NCBI RefSeq assembly: GCF_030687715.1 | Contig: NZ_CP117445.1 | Span: 5,197,501 to 5,261,500 of the forward strand | Direction: 5' to 3' | Length of the DNA: 64,000 nt | From: Pseudomonas sp. FP2196 | GTDB lineage: Bacteria; Pseudomonadota; Gammaproteobacteria; Pseudomonadales; Pseudomonadaceae | Part shown: in pieces, positions 1 through 8,310 of the stretch | Numbering within the stretch: the first letter of the stretch is position 1 | Layout of the letters: each line of letters starts with the position of its first letter | The notes under the pieces: model-generated | What the model was told of the DNA's origin: nothing | The model's database searches: none | The model's input: only the letters and a program-made list of their open reading frames with translations | Program-made: the position numbers and the translations under genes

Positions 1-338
1 CCCAAGGTGTCACTCACTTTGATGCACAGCCTCCCCAAGGCCAGCCATCCACTAGCCTGCAGATGCCCTCCTCGCCTGCGGCAAAACCGGCGCCGATGCC
101 AGGTGGCGGGGTGATGGGCGATCAGAAAGCCATCGACGACAAGGTCAAGAAGCAAGTCGCCGATCAACAAGCGCAGCTCAAGGCGTTTTGCGAGCAGGCA
201 CGTACGAATCTTGCGCAATTGCACAACAATCCGCGTTTGCGGGAGGAAGTGGGGGGGGAATTGCGGCGGCTGAGCGATGCACAACGTCAGGAGCGCATCG
301 TCGAAGCGCAGAAGCAGATTGCGGAAAACTGCCAGTAA
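1..338 (+). CDS. DUF4124-type periplasmic protein, 3' part
   Basis: The reading frame is open from base 3 to the stop at 336-338, so the gene starts before the window. The first visible residues (QGVTHFDAQPP) match the end of the DUF4124 motif, in which a residue string like VDAxGxxHF follows a signal peptide. A proline- and glycine-rich linker comes next. The last 60 residues are a highly charged, Gln-rich helix with a C-terminal Cys (AENCQ). Function is unknown; such proteins are small exported proteins in pseudomonads. It converges on yqcC, 18 bp away. Confidence 0.75.
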   Translation, partial: QGVTHFDAQPPQGQPSTSLQMPSSPAAKPAPMPGGGVMGDQKAIDDKVKKQVADQQAQLKAFCEQARTNLAQLHNNPRLREEVGGELRRLSDAQRQERIVEAQKQIAENCQ

Positions 339-356
339 CCACTGGCAGCTTCCGGT

Positions 357-692
357 TCAGCGCGAAGCAGTAATCAACTGATCAAACTGTTTCAGCAATA
401 ACTGAAGCTGCCGGTCCTTGCCCTGCATATTGCGCTGGGCGAAGACCATTTCAGCCATTTCCTGAATGCCCGAGGCATTGGGCAGTGGCAGATCCTGTTC
501 AAGGATCATCTTCATGCGGGGCAGGAAGATCCATTGCAGCCACTGCTCGAATTCCAGCGTGTCGACCGAGAATGGCTCGACACTGCTCAGTGCCTCAATA
601 GATGGCGAGACTTCATCCCACCAGCCCTGAGTGCGCAGTTCACGCTCGATCAGCAGCAGCTGATCGGCGATTTTCGGGAAACGACCATCCAT
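357..692 (-). CDS. YqcC family protein
   Basis: A 111-residue cytoplasmic protein of the YqcC (DUF446) family, a short all-helical fold of unknown function. Family features visible are the N-terminal LLIERELRxxGWW segment and a central WLQWIFLPRM block. The ATG at 690-692 is chosen because it overlaps the upstream stop in a TGATG junction with lpoP; a GTG one codon earlier would also be possible. It is the last gene of the mrcB-lpoP-yqcC transcription unit. Confidence 0.85.
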   Translation of the reverse strand: MDGRFPKIADQLLLIERELRTQGWWDEVSPSIEALSSVEPFSVDTLEFEQWLQWIFLPRMKMILEQDLPLPNASGIQEMAEMVFAQRNMQGKDRQLQLLLKQFDQLITASR

Positions 693-1441
693 CACAGCGT
701 TACCTTGGCCTTCTGACGGGCCAGAGCAGCGCCCGCGGAATCACCCTGTTTCTCACGGGACTGAGCGATGATTTCCCATAGGCTGGCCTGCAAGTCCGGG
801 CGGCCGTTGGCCATGGTCAGGGCACGACGGGCGAACTGCTCGGCTTGCGGCGCATCGCCTTGAGCCATGCGCACCTGCGCCAGACGATAAAGCACTTGCG
901 GCTCACGCGGGGCAACACGCTGCGCACGCTCCAGGCTGGAAGATGCACCGTTGAGGTCGCCACCGGCCTGTTGCTGTTGAGCGGTGGTCAGCAAGGCGAG
1001 TACCGGACCGTCCAGTTGCTCATCTGCCGACAGACCGCCGCCACTGCTGGCCGAAGGAATGCCACTCGGCGTCGAAGGCATGCTGTAGCTGCCGGAACTG
1101 ACCGGTGCCGGCTCAACCGAAGACGGGTTGTACGGCCCCGGCGTAATACCACCGGACGCCGGGCCCGGCACGATCGGCGAAGCGCTGATCGGTGCCGATG
1201 TTGTCGCACCGCCACCCGGAACCATCACCACCACGCCGGTATCGCCTTGCGGTATGGCCTGAGTCTGAGCCTGTGCAGGACGCTTGACCGTGGTTTGACG
1301 GAAGCCGCCATTGGCGGAAATACGTTCGCTGTTGGACACGGCCGTGCCCGAATCAACCACCGGGATCGAACCACGCTGTACGGTAGAGCAGCCGCTGAGC
1401 AAAGCCACGGCGGTCACCGCTGGAATCAACCACTTGTTCAC
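692..1441 (-). CDS. lpoP: TPR lipoprotein, likely PBP1b activator LpoP
   Basis: A 249-residue lipoprotein. It has a signal peptide with lipobox LLSGC (lipidated Cys about residue 18), then a long Gly/Pro/Ser-rich linker to about residue 140. The C-terminal domain of about 100 residues consists of TPR-like helical repeats (ERAQRVAPREPQVLYRLAQV and the following unit). In P. aeruginosa the TPR lipoprotein LpoP is encoded beside PBP1b and stimulates its glycan polymerase and crosslinking activity from the outer membrane. This gene begins 16 bp downstream of mrcB on the same strand. The name rests on architecture and position; no experimental proof is visible. Confidence 0.82.
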   Translation of the reverse strand: MNKWLIPAVTAVALLSGCSTVQRGSIPVVDSGTAVSNSERISANGGFRQTTVKRPAQAQTQAIPQGDTGVVVMVPGGGATTSAPISASPIVPGPASGGITPGPYNPSSVEPAPVSSGSYSMPSTPSGIPSASSGGGLSADEQLDGPVLALLTTAQQQQAGGDLNGASSSLERAQRVAPREPQVLYRLAQVRMAQGDAPQAEQFARRALTMANGRPDLQASLWEIIAQSREKQGDSAGAALARQKAKVTL

Positions 1442-1457
1442 TTGAAACCCTCTTTGC

Positions 1458-3782
1458 TTAATTCATCCAGCCCTTGACCCAATCCATCACCGACTCGCCG
1501 GAAGCAGGCGTTTCGCTTGCACAGGCAGCGCCGGGTGGTGGTTCGCTGCCGCGAATATACGGCATCTGCACCGCCCCCGGACAGTTGGCATCGGAGCCTT
1601 GCCCGGTACGCGAATCGACCCAAGCCTGGACGATGTTGTCCGGCTGCGGCATGTCCAGCGGCAGCGGGTCAGCCTTGCGCATGAAACTTGTCCAGACCTG
1701 CAATGCACCGGTAGCACCAGTGAATGGCGTCTTGCCGTTGTCATCGCGTCCCAGCCAGACCACCGCCAGCAGATCCTGACTGAAACCGGCGAACCAGCTG
1801 TCACGCGAGTCGTTACTGGTACCGGTCTTGCCGGCCAGCGTCAGGGTCTTCGGCAGCACGTTATAAACCGAGCTACCGGTGCCTTCACGCATAACCCGCT
1901 GCATGGCGTTCTGGATCAGGTAAATGGACGCCGGATCGAAACGCTGCTGAATCTGGAACGGATAACGCTTGAGCGGCTCGCCTTCGGCGGTCAGCACGCT
2001 GCGAATCCCGCGCATCGGCGTATTGAAACCACCGTTGGCGAGGGTCTGATACATGGTCGCCACTTCGATCGGGGTCATGCCGCCGGCACCCAGCAACATC
2101 GACGGGAACGCCGGAAACTCGCGCGTCACACCCAGGCGACCCAGCGTCTTGAGGACATTCGGCACGCCCACTTCCAGGCCCAGACGCGAGGTCGACAGGT
2201 TGTAGGAATGCGCCAGGCCCTGATAGAGGAACACAGTGCCGTGGGAACGACGATCGTAGTTCTGTGGTTTCCACACCTGACCGTTCGCACCTTTGACCGA
2301 CAACGGATCATCCGACAACCAACTGGTCAGGGTGTATTGGCTCGGCTTTTCCAGCGCAGTGAGATACACCGCCGGCTTGATCAACGAGCCGATCGGTCGT
2401 ACCGCATCCAGTGCCCGGTTGAAACCGGCATAACTCGCCTGTCGGCTGCCGATCATCGCCTGGACTTCGCCGGTTTCCGGATTGGTCACGACCATCGCCG
2501 CTTCAACATCATCGGAGCCTTTGCGCCCGGAAAGACGCTTAAAGGTGTCGTTGACCGACGCCTCGGCTTTCATCTGCAGAATCGGGTCGAAACTGGTGAA
2601 GATCCGCAGACCCTCTTCGGTCAAGTCTTCGTCGCGGTAGTCTTCACGCAACTGGCGTTTGACCAGATCGATAAAGCCCGGGAACGAGCTGTCGGCCAGC
2701 TTGCCGCGAGTGGTCACACCCAGTGGCATTTTCTTCGCTGCTTCGACTTGCTCCGCCGTTGCGACGCCTTGTTGCTCAAGCACATCGAGCACCAGATTAC
2801 GGCGTTCCAGCGCACGCTCAGGATTGCGCCGCGGGTTGTAATAGGACGGGCCCTTGACCATCCCCACCAGCATCGCGACTTGATGCAGCTTCAACTCGGA
2901 CAGAGGCTGACCGAAGAAGAACTGGCTGGCCAGACCGAAACCGTGCACCGCGCGTTGGCCGTCCTGTCCGACGAAGACTTCGTTGAGGTAGGCCTCAAGA
3001 ATTTCCTTCTTGTCGTAATGCAGCTCCAGCAGCATCGCCATCATCGCTTCGGTGAGCTTGCGGGACAGGCTGCGTTCGTTGGTGAGGTAGAAGTTTTTGA
3101 CCAACTGCTGGGTCAGCGTACTGCCGCCCTGGGTCATCTTGCCGCCGGACGTGTTGACCCAGATGGCGCGGGCGATCGACTTCGGCGACACGCCCCAGTG
3201 GCTGTAGAAATCCCGGTCCTCAACCGCTACCAGGGTTTCCAGCAGATATGGCGGCACCTGATCGAGTTTGATCAGAATGCGGTCTTCAAGATTCTTCGGA
3301 TAAATCCCGCCGATCAACACCGGTTCCAGGCGCACCACTGACAGCTTGGAGCCGTTGGTGGCTGAAAGCTCGGCGACATAATCGCCCGAGAAGCGCACGC
3401 GCACCGGTTGCGCTTTCTCCAGACCTTCATAGAACTGGAAGCCACGGGTATTCAGATCGACGGTGTTGCCGCTGACGGCTGCGGCGCCAGGGCCATTGCT
3501 CACGGCTTCACGGCGATAGCCGAGGGCATCGAGTTCGGTGAGAAAATCGTCCTTGCTGAGCTTTTGTCCGACGAACAGCTCAAGCGGGCGCGCGTATACC
3601 TTGGCCGGGATGGTCCAGCGCTTGCCGGAGAACTTCTCCTGCACCACGGCATCGAGGTAAACGGCGAAGCCGGCCAGCACCACAAGGCCGACCAGACTGA
3701 GTTTAATGGCCCAACCCAACCATGGGCGCAGGCCCTTGGCAGGTGGTTTTTTAGGAGTACGGGGGGATCGAGTTCGAGTCAT
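1458..3782 (-). CDS. mrcB: Penicillin-binding protein 1B, bifunctional peptidoglycan synthase
   Basis: A 774-residue class A PBP that polymerises glycan strands and crosslinks peptides at the inner membrane. It has a basic cytoplasmic N-terminus and one membrane segment (about residues 25-45), followed by a UB2H region. The GT51 transglycosylase domain shows the EDRDFYSHWG catalytic Glu motif and GGSTLTQQLVKN. The transpeptidase domain shows SxxK (SLIK), SYN and KTGT motifs. Length is typical of the family. It is the first gene of an operon with lpoP and yqcC and is divergent from the kinase-like gene at 3901. Confidence 0.97.
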   Translation of the reverse strand: MTRTRSPRTPKKPPAKGLRPWLGWAIKLSLVGLVVLAGFAVYLDAVVQEKFSGKRWTIPAKVYARPLELFVGQKLSKDDFLTELDALGYRREAVSNGPGAAAVSGNTVDLNTRGFQFYEGLEKAQPVRVRFSGDYVAELSATNGSKLSVVRLEPVLIGGIYPKNLEDRILIKLDQVPPYLLETLVAVEDRDFYSHWGVSPKSIARAIWVNTSGGKMTQGGSTLTQQLVKNFYLTNERSLSRKLTEAMMAMLLELHYDKKEILEAYLNEVFVGQDGQRAVHGFGLASQFFFGQPLSELKLHQVAMLVGMVKGPSYYNPRRNPERALERRNLVLDVLEQQGVATAEQVEAAKKMPLGVTTRGKLADSSFPGFIDLVKRQLREDYRDEDLTEEGLRIFTSFDPILQMKAEASVNDTFKRLSGRKGSDDVEAAMVVTNPETGEVQAMIGSRQASYAGFNRALDAVRPIGSLIKPAVYLTALEKPSQYTLTSWLSDDPLSVKGANGQVWKPQNYDRRSHGTVFLYQGLAHSYNLSTSRLGLEVGVPNVLKTLGRLGVTREFPAFPSMLLGAGGMTPIEVATMYQTLANGGFNTPMRGIRSVLTAEGEPLKRYPFQIQQRFDPASIYLIQNAMQRVMREGTGSSVYNVLPKTLTLAGKTGTSNDSRDSWFAGFSQDLLAVVWLGRDDNGKTPFTGATGALQVWTSFMRKADPLPLDMPQPDNIVQAWVDSRTGQGSDANCPGAVQMPYIRGSEPPPGAACASETPASGESVMDWVKGWMN

Positions 3783-3900
3783 GGCGGCGGATTATACGCA
3801 CTTTATTCATCCTCAACAGGAGCGCTCCGAGGTTTGCGTCGGGCTGGCGAGCGGCCATAATGGCGACCTCGAATTTCCCCCAGTCTCTGAAGGATCGCCC

Positions 3901-5457
3901 GTGAGCCAGTCACTGATCGCTGCCCTGCAAAACCCGGCCCTCTACCCGCACCCCGTCGAAGGGTTCCAGGTCATCGAAACCCATATCTCGTGGGTGATTC
4001 TCACCGGCCCCTTTGCTTATAAAGTGAAGAAGCCCGTGAATTTCGGTTTCCTCGACTTCACTAACCTGGAACAACGCGAACACTTTTGCGGCGAAGAGCT
4101 GCGCCTGAACCAGCGTCTGACCGACGATTTGTATCTGGAAGTGCTGCCAGTCACCGGCAGCGTCGAAGCGCCACAACTGGGCGGCGACGGCCCCGCCATC
4201 GAATACGTGCTGAAAATGCGTCAGTTCCCGCAGACCGGTTTGCTCAGCACCCTGCAAGCCAACGGCGAGCTGACCACCCAACACATCGATGAAATGGCCG
4301 AGCAGATCGCCAAGTTCCACATCACCGCGCCAAAAGTTCCAGCCGAGCACGACGCCGGCACCCCGGCCAGCGTGATGGCGCCGGTATCGCAAAACTTCGA
4401 ACAGATCCTGCCATTCCTCAGCGACAAAAACGATCTGTTGCAACTCGAAGCTCTGAAGGCCTGGGCCGAAAGCAGCTTCGAGCGTCTCAAGCCGCTGTTC
4501 GCTCAGCGCAAGGCCGAAGGTTTTACCCGCGAATGCCACGGTGACATCCACCTGGGTAATGCCACCGTCATCGACGGTAAAGTGGTGATCTTCGACTGCA
4601 TCGAGTTCAACGAACCGTTCCGCTTCACCGACGTCTGGGCTGACACTGGCTTCCTGGCGATGGACCTGGAAGATCGCGGCCTGAAATCCCTGGCCCGCCG
4701 CTTCATCAGCCAATATCTGGAACTGACCGGCGACTACCAAGGCCTGGAAGTGCTGAACTTCTATAAAGCCTACCGCGCACTGGTTCGCGCAAAAGTAGCG
4801 CTGTTCAGCATGCCGGCAGACGCAACCCCGGTGCAGCGCGCCACCACCCTGCGCCAGTACCGCAACTACGCCAACCTGGCGGAAAGCTACAGCACCATTC
4901 CTTCGCGCTTCATGGCGATCACCCACGGCGTTTCCGCTGTCGGCAAGAGCCACGTGGCCATGCGTCTGGTCGAAGCGCTGGGGGCGATCCGTCTGCGCTC
5001 CGATGTTGAGCGCAAGCGTCTGTTCGGCGAGCAAACCGTCGCCAATGATGTACAGGCCGGCATTTATAGTGCCGACGCAAGCGCCAAGACCTACACGCGC
5101 CTACATGAAATCGCTGACGTGATCCTGCACGCCGGGTTCCCGGTGGTGATTGACGCCACTTACCTCAAGCGCGAGCAACGTGACAGCGCGGCTCAAGTCG
5201 CCGAAGCCACCGGCACGCCGTTCCTGATTCTCGACTGCAACGCGCCGCAAGCGGTGATCGAGAGCTGGCTGGCGATTCGTCAGGCAGACAAACAGGATCC
5301 GTCCGACGCCACGCTGGCAGTGATAGAAGCTCAGCAGGCCAATCGCGAAGCACTGACGCCGGAAGAGATCCTGCGCAGCAAACGCGTGCAGACCAATGAA
5401 TCCGGCACGCTGGACACCGTGGTGGCGCAGATCCGTCAACGCCTGCCTGGTCTGTAA
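3901..5457 (+). CDS. Aminoglycoside-phosphotransferase-like domain fused to P-loop kinase domain
   Basis: A 518-residue cytoplasmic fusion. The N-terminal half is an APH/choline-kinase-like fold with the catalytic-loop motif HGDIHLGN (from residue 213) and a downstream IFDCIEF metal-binding segment. The C-terminal part has a Walker A motif GVSAVGKS (residues 343-350) like the zeta-toxin and AAA_33 kinases, then basic RLRSDVERKR. The GTG start is chosen because AAGGA lies 6 bases upstream and longer in-frame starts run into mrcB. Both halves look like small-molecule kinases, but the substrate is unknown. Orthologues sit beside mrcB in other pseudomonads. Confidence 0.85.
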   Translation: MSQSLIAALQNPALYPHPVEGFQVIETHISWVILTGPFAYKVKKPVNFGFLDFTNLEQREHFCGEELRLNQRLTDDLYLEVLPVTGSVEAPQLGGDGPAIEYVLKMRQFPQTGLLSTLQANGELTTQHIDEMAEQIAKFHITAPKVPAEHDAGTPASVMAPVSQNFEQILPFLSDKNDLLQLEALKAWAESSFERLKPLFAQRKAEGFTRECHGDIHLGNATVIDGKVVIFDCIEFNEPFRFTDVWADTGFLAMDLEDRGLKSLARRFISQYLELTGDYQGLEVLNFYKAYRALVRAKVALFSMPADATPVQRATTLRQYRNYANLAESYSTIPSRFMAITHGVSAVGKSHVAMRLVEALGAIRLRSDVERKRLFGEQTVANDVQAGIYSADASAKTYTRLHEIADVILHAGFPVVIDATYLKREQRDSAAQVAEATGTPFLILDCNAPQAVIESWLAIRQADKQDPSDATLAVIEAQQANREALTPEEILRSKRVQTNESGTLDTVVAQIRQRLPGL

Positions 5458-5460
5458 AAA

Positions 5461-5508
5461 ACTATTTCAGCCGTGAAGGCCTCGCTGGCTTCACGGCTGC
5501 CAAATAGT
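5461..5508. repeat. Nested hairpin after the kinase-like gene
   Basis: A 10-bp stem (AGCCGTGAAG with CTTCACGGCT) is flanked by an outer ACTATTT/AAATAGT pair. It begins 3 bases after the stop at 5457. No T-run follows on the plus strand, so it may be a transcript-end stabiliser rather than a classical terminator. Confidence 0.45.
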
Positions 5509-5548
5509 GGCACTATACTGGCGTCATAAAACCAACAGGTGATGTGAC

Positions 5549-5893
5549 ATGAGCCAGCCGAAACTTCTCGACACCCCGCTGTATGCCTTGCTACACAAAG
5601 ATGACATCACAGGTTTCAACAAGGAACGTCCGCAAGACGGGCCGATCGATATGGTCGGCGGCGACTTCCGTGGCCTCGACCTGCGTGAACTGAACGCCGA
5701 TGGCGTGGATTTCCGGGACGCGTATTTCCGTTCCGCCGATTTGCGTGGCATTGATTTCCGCAACGCATCGCTGGAAGGTGCAAGCCTGGCCCACGCACAG
5801 ATTTCCGGTGCGTACTTTCCGCCGGAGCTGAGCGCTGACGAGATTCTGATGTCGATGAACTTCGGTACTCGCCTGCGTTATCGCACTCGCTAA
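5549..5893 (+). CDS. Pentapeptide repeat protein
   Basis: A 114-residue soluble protein. Residues 35-90 follow the A(D/N)LxX five-residue periodicity (GLDLRELNADGVDFRDAYF, then RSADLRGIDF and so on), which forms a right-handed quadrilateral beta-helix. The repeat is too short (about two coils) to mimic DNA like Qnr/MfpA. The ATG at 5549 follows a weak purine-rich stretch. It stands alone between two plus-strand genes and its role is unknown. Confidence 0.85.
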   Translation: MSQPKLLDTPLYALLHKDDITGFNKERPQDGPIDMVGGDFRGLDLRELNADGVDFRDAYFRSADLRGIDFRNASLEGASLAHAQISGAYFPPELSADEILMSMNFGTRLRYRTR

Positions 5894-6121
5894 GCGCTTC
5901 TGCCTGATCTGTCCAGCGCCCCCGCTTTGCGCTGGATTGCTTGCTGCGCGGATTTTTCCCGCACCATGGCATCCCTCCCCACCCGCCTATCCTGCAGAAA
6001 ATTGCGACCGTTCTTAGAAGCGTTTGCGTTGAATCCGACCAAACAACCACGCTTTTCCTACTGATGGCTACACTCCTGAGAAGCTCGCCCACGCACCATT
6101 CGGCCGTCGCAAGGAGGCTTG

Positions 6122-6394
6122 ATGAATGATGAACTGCAACACCTGAAGAATCTTGGCAAGACGTCGGCGCAATGGCTGCATGCCGTGGGCATCCACAGCG
6201 CCTCGGACTTGCGTCGCCTGGGCGCGGTGGACGCCTACCGGGCCGTGCGTACCCGCGGGTTTCGCGCATCGAAGGTGTTGTTGTATGCGATCGAAGGCGC
6301 ATTGATGGATGTTCACTGGAACGACATCCCCGCCGAGCGCAAGGACGCCTTGAACAAGCAACTCGAAGCCATTTCCTCACGTCACAAGAACTGA
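6122..6394 (+). CDS. TfoX/Sxy C-terminal domain protein
   Basis: A 90-residue protein made only of the helical TfoX C-terminal domain (LKNLGKTSAQWLHAVGIHSASDLRRLGAV type, helix-hairpin-helix-like). It lacks the N-terminal domain of the Sxy competence regulator. ATG 6122 is chosen over the preceding in-frame TTG because AAGGAGG (6111-6117) is then 4 bases away. It lies 16 bp before cbpA, an arrangement also seen in P. aeruginosa. No function is established for the stand-alone domain. Confidence 0.88.
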   Translation: MNDELQHLKNLGKTSAQWLHAVGIHSASDLRRLGAVDAYRAVRTRGFRASKVLLYAIEGALMDVHWNDIPAERKDALNKQLEAISSRHKN

Positions 6395-6410
6395 ACGGGC
6401 GCTGACCGTC

Positions 6411-7211
6411 ATGTACCTGCTTGGGGAACAATCGGCATTTGCCGACGCACTGATCAACCGTTTGCAGAATTTGCCTGCACAGTGGCTGGAAGACCTCGTG
6501 CCGTGCGGCCCGGTGATTGAGCTGGAGACGGCTGATGACTTGATGGCGCAGTTGCCCGGCGATCAGTTGTTTCTGCTGACGGAAGGTGTAATCAACGGGT
6601 ACGTCGGTGCACGAGCACTGTTCTATTGGCAGGAAGGTGACTTGATCGGCCTACAGCAGGGTGATGCATGGGGCGATTGCCGTCTGTGCAGTGAAGGACC
6701 GTTGCGCTTGCTGCCCTACCGCCGCAGCGACGTGTTCCGGCATTTGTATGCCGACACCAACCGGGCGAACCAATTTCTCGAGTACCTGCTGGGCCAAATG
6801 GCACTCCTCGCCCACGCCGTAGCCGAACTGAAACCGCGGGAGTTTCGCAGTATCAACGGTTTCAAACGGGTCGAGGCCGGTGAGGTACTGATTCACCAGG
6901 GCGATGTCGCCGATCACGTGTTTGTGATTATTGATGGGCATGCCGAAGCCTTTGTCGATGGACACAAGGTCGGCGAAGTGCCCAAGGATGAGATTTTTGG
7001 CGCGATGGCGGTGTTCACGGGGGAGCCACGTAATGCCACGGTAATTGCCCGCGAAGCGAGCACGGTAATGTTGATTCCCGGTGATCAGTTTTTGAGCATG
7101 ACCCGCAGCAATCCGAAGATCGCCCACAGCCTGATCGAAAGTATGGCGCGGCGCATCAGCCAGCTCAACGGCCAGATCACTCAACTGACTGCAGTCAAAA
7201 CCCAGTTTTAA
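6411..7211 (+). CDS. cbpA: Cyclic-nucleotide-binding protein CbpA
   Basis: A 266-residue soluble protein. The C-terminal half (about residues 145-265) is a cyclic-nucleotide-binding domain with a phosphate-binding cassette near residues 196-211 (FGAMAV, then PRNATV). The N-terminal 130 residues look like a degenerate second copy of the fold. There is no helix-turn-helix, so it is not a Crp-type DNA-binding regulator. The gene order TfoX protein, this gene, prrF, phuW is that of P. aeruginosa cbpA, a Vfr-dependent cAMP-binding protein. The usual cassette Glu is Ala at 198 here. Confidence 0.85.
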   Translation: MYLLGEQSAFADALINRLQNLPAQWLEDLVPCGPVIELETADDLMAQLPGDQLFLLTEGVINGYVGARALFYWQEGDLIGLQQGDAWGDCRLCSEGPLRLLPYRRSDVFRHLYADTNRANQFLEYLLGQMALLAHAVAELKPREFRSINGFKRVEAGEVLIHQGDVADHVFVIIDGHAEAFVDGHKVGEVPKDEIFGAMAVFTGEPRNATVIAREASTVMLIPGDQFLSMTRSNPKIAHSLIESMARRISQLNGQITQLTAVKTQF

Positions 7212-7276
7212 GTCCCCGTTTTCCGGGGCATTCCGGCCAATCCCGAGATTAAATCAGGCAAATGGAAAAAACAGAG

Positions 7277-7308
7277 TTGACTAGGTAATGAGAATCGCTA
7301 TGATTATC
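7277..7308 (+). promoter_or_regulatory. Promoter of prrF with overlapping Fur boxes
   Basis: TTGACT (7277-7282) and TATGAT (7299-7304), separated by 16 bases, form a sigma-70 promoter. Two overlapping Fur-box-like 19-mers cover it, at 7284-7302 (14 of 19 bases match GATAATGATAATCATTATC) and 7290-7308 (13 of 19). Iron-loaded Fur bound here would block RNA polymerase, which matches known Fur repression of PrrF. Confidence 0.9.
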
Positions 7309-7310
7309 AC

Positions 7311-7424
7311 AACTGGTCGCGAGATCAGTCGATATTCTGAAAAGCCCTTGGTTCGGACTCTCAGATTATCTCCTCATCAGGCTAATCACGGTTATTTGAC
7401 CCGGTTTCTACCGGGTCTTTTTTT
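7311..7424 (+). ncRNA. prrF: Iron-responsive small RNA PrrF
   Basis: The transcript is predicted to start at the AACTGGTCGCGAGATCAG block typical of PrrF 5' ends, 7 bases after the -10 box. It contains the conserved CTCCTCATCAGGCTAATC region that pairs with mRNAs of iron-using proteins such as sodB, and it ends in a rho-independent terminator. The length of about 114 nt fits the family. It lies between cbpA and phuW as in P. aeruginosa, but only one copy is present here. When iron is scarce it represses non-essential iron proteins together with Hfq. Confidence 0.93.
7398..7424 (+). terminator. Terminator of prrF
   Basis: A 7-bp stem GACCCGG/CCGGGTC with a 6-base loop is followed by seven T. 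It lies 13 bp from the convergent stop codon of phuW. Confidence 0.92.
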
Positions 7425-7437
7425 GCCTGTGGAAAAG

Positions 7438-8289
7438 TCACTTGCCGAACTGTTTGCGCATTTCTTCGCAGTCATCACGCTTGGGCATGGCCGGGGTGTA
7501 CCAGACGTAATCGGCCATCGCCGCCGTAACCTCGGCGCCCTGCTCCGCCAGCATCAGCACTGTAGGAGCCTGGGTAGCGCCCAGATCCAAAACATGCAGC
7601 GGCACACCGACATCCTTGCGTGCATGCCAGGCACCCGCCAGCAGCAACGACGGTGTGGGCGCAGCCAACAAACGCTCAGCCATGCGCCGATCGCGTTGTT
7701 GCTGAACCGCCAGCATCGCCGGCATCTGCGACTCCGGCAGCAGGCCACAGTGGGAATCGCTGATCTGCTCCAGCAAAACAGTTTTCACCGATTGAGCATT
7801 GCTGCGCTCACCCCGCAAACCGTATGGATGGCGATAAAAGCTGCGGATTTCGTTGTTCTCCAGATTCGCCGCCATCAGCGGAAACGGCTGTGTGAGGGCG
7901 AAGCGAACAATCGGCCCATAGAGACTCCAGTCCCAGCCGTCCTGCCAGGCCAACGCACCGGGGAGGTCGGCAGGCGGAGAAGCCGAACGGCGCAGCGCAT
8001 CAACCTTCGGCTGCTGATCCGGCGTGAGCATTTCCAGCAACAGGCTGCCCTGCGGCCGCTGTTCGCCAAGAGACCGCAACAGCCATAACTGCGCGGTGTG
8101 GTGATCGGTATTGTCATGCTGCTCGCCGATGATCACTCGCTGCGGCTCAGCAAGACGCTTGAGCAGTTGCTGCGCTGTCAGCACCTGACCGCTGTGCATG
8201 TCACGAATCTCGCCACTGACCGGCGGTGGCGCGGCAACATGCTGACACCCCGCGAGCAGCAACAGCGCCAACAGCCACATTACTCGCAT
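7438..8289 (-). CDS. phuW: ChaN family heme-binding lipoprotein PhuW
   Basis: A 283-residue lipoprotein with lipobox LLAGC (Cys about residue 15). The ChaN domain shows RVIIGEQHDNTDHH near residue 55 and GAWHARKDVGVP near residue 220. ChaN proteins bind heme pairs at the outer membrane. It is the last gene of the phuTUVW unit, 21 bp after phuV. A role as a heme-handling accessory of the phu importer is inferred from family and position. Confidence 0.88.
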   Translation of the reverse strand: MRVMWLLALLLLAGCQHVAAPPPVSGEIRDMHSGQVLTAQQLLKRLAEPQRVIIGEQHDNTDHHTAQLWLLRSLGEQRPQGSLLLEMLTPDQQPKVDALRRSASPPADLPGALAWQDGWDWSLYGPIVRFALTQPFPLMAANLENNEIRSFYRHPYGLRGERSNAQSVKTVLLEQISDSHCGLLPESQMPAMLAVQQQRDRRMAERLLAAPTPSLLLAGAWHARKDVGVPLHVLDLGATQAPTVLMLAEQGAEVTAAMADYVWYTPAMPKRDDCEEMRKQFGK

Positions 8290-8310
8290 GCAATCACCTC
8301 AATGAGAAAG

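Noticed and set aside
1599..3341. 580-codon open frame on the plus strand
   Set aside because: It lies wholly antisense to mrcB, whose GT51 and transpeptidase motifs are intact; the translated product is rich in His/Arg/Gln as is typical of antisense frames in GC-rich genes.
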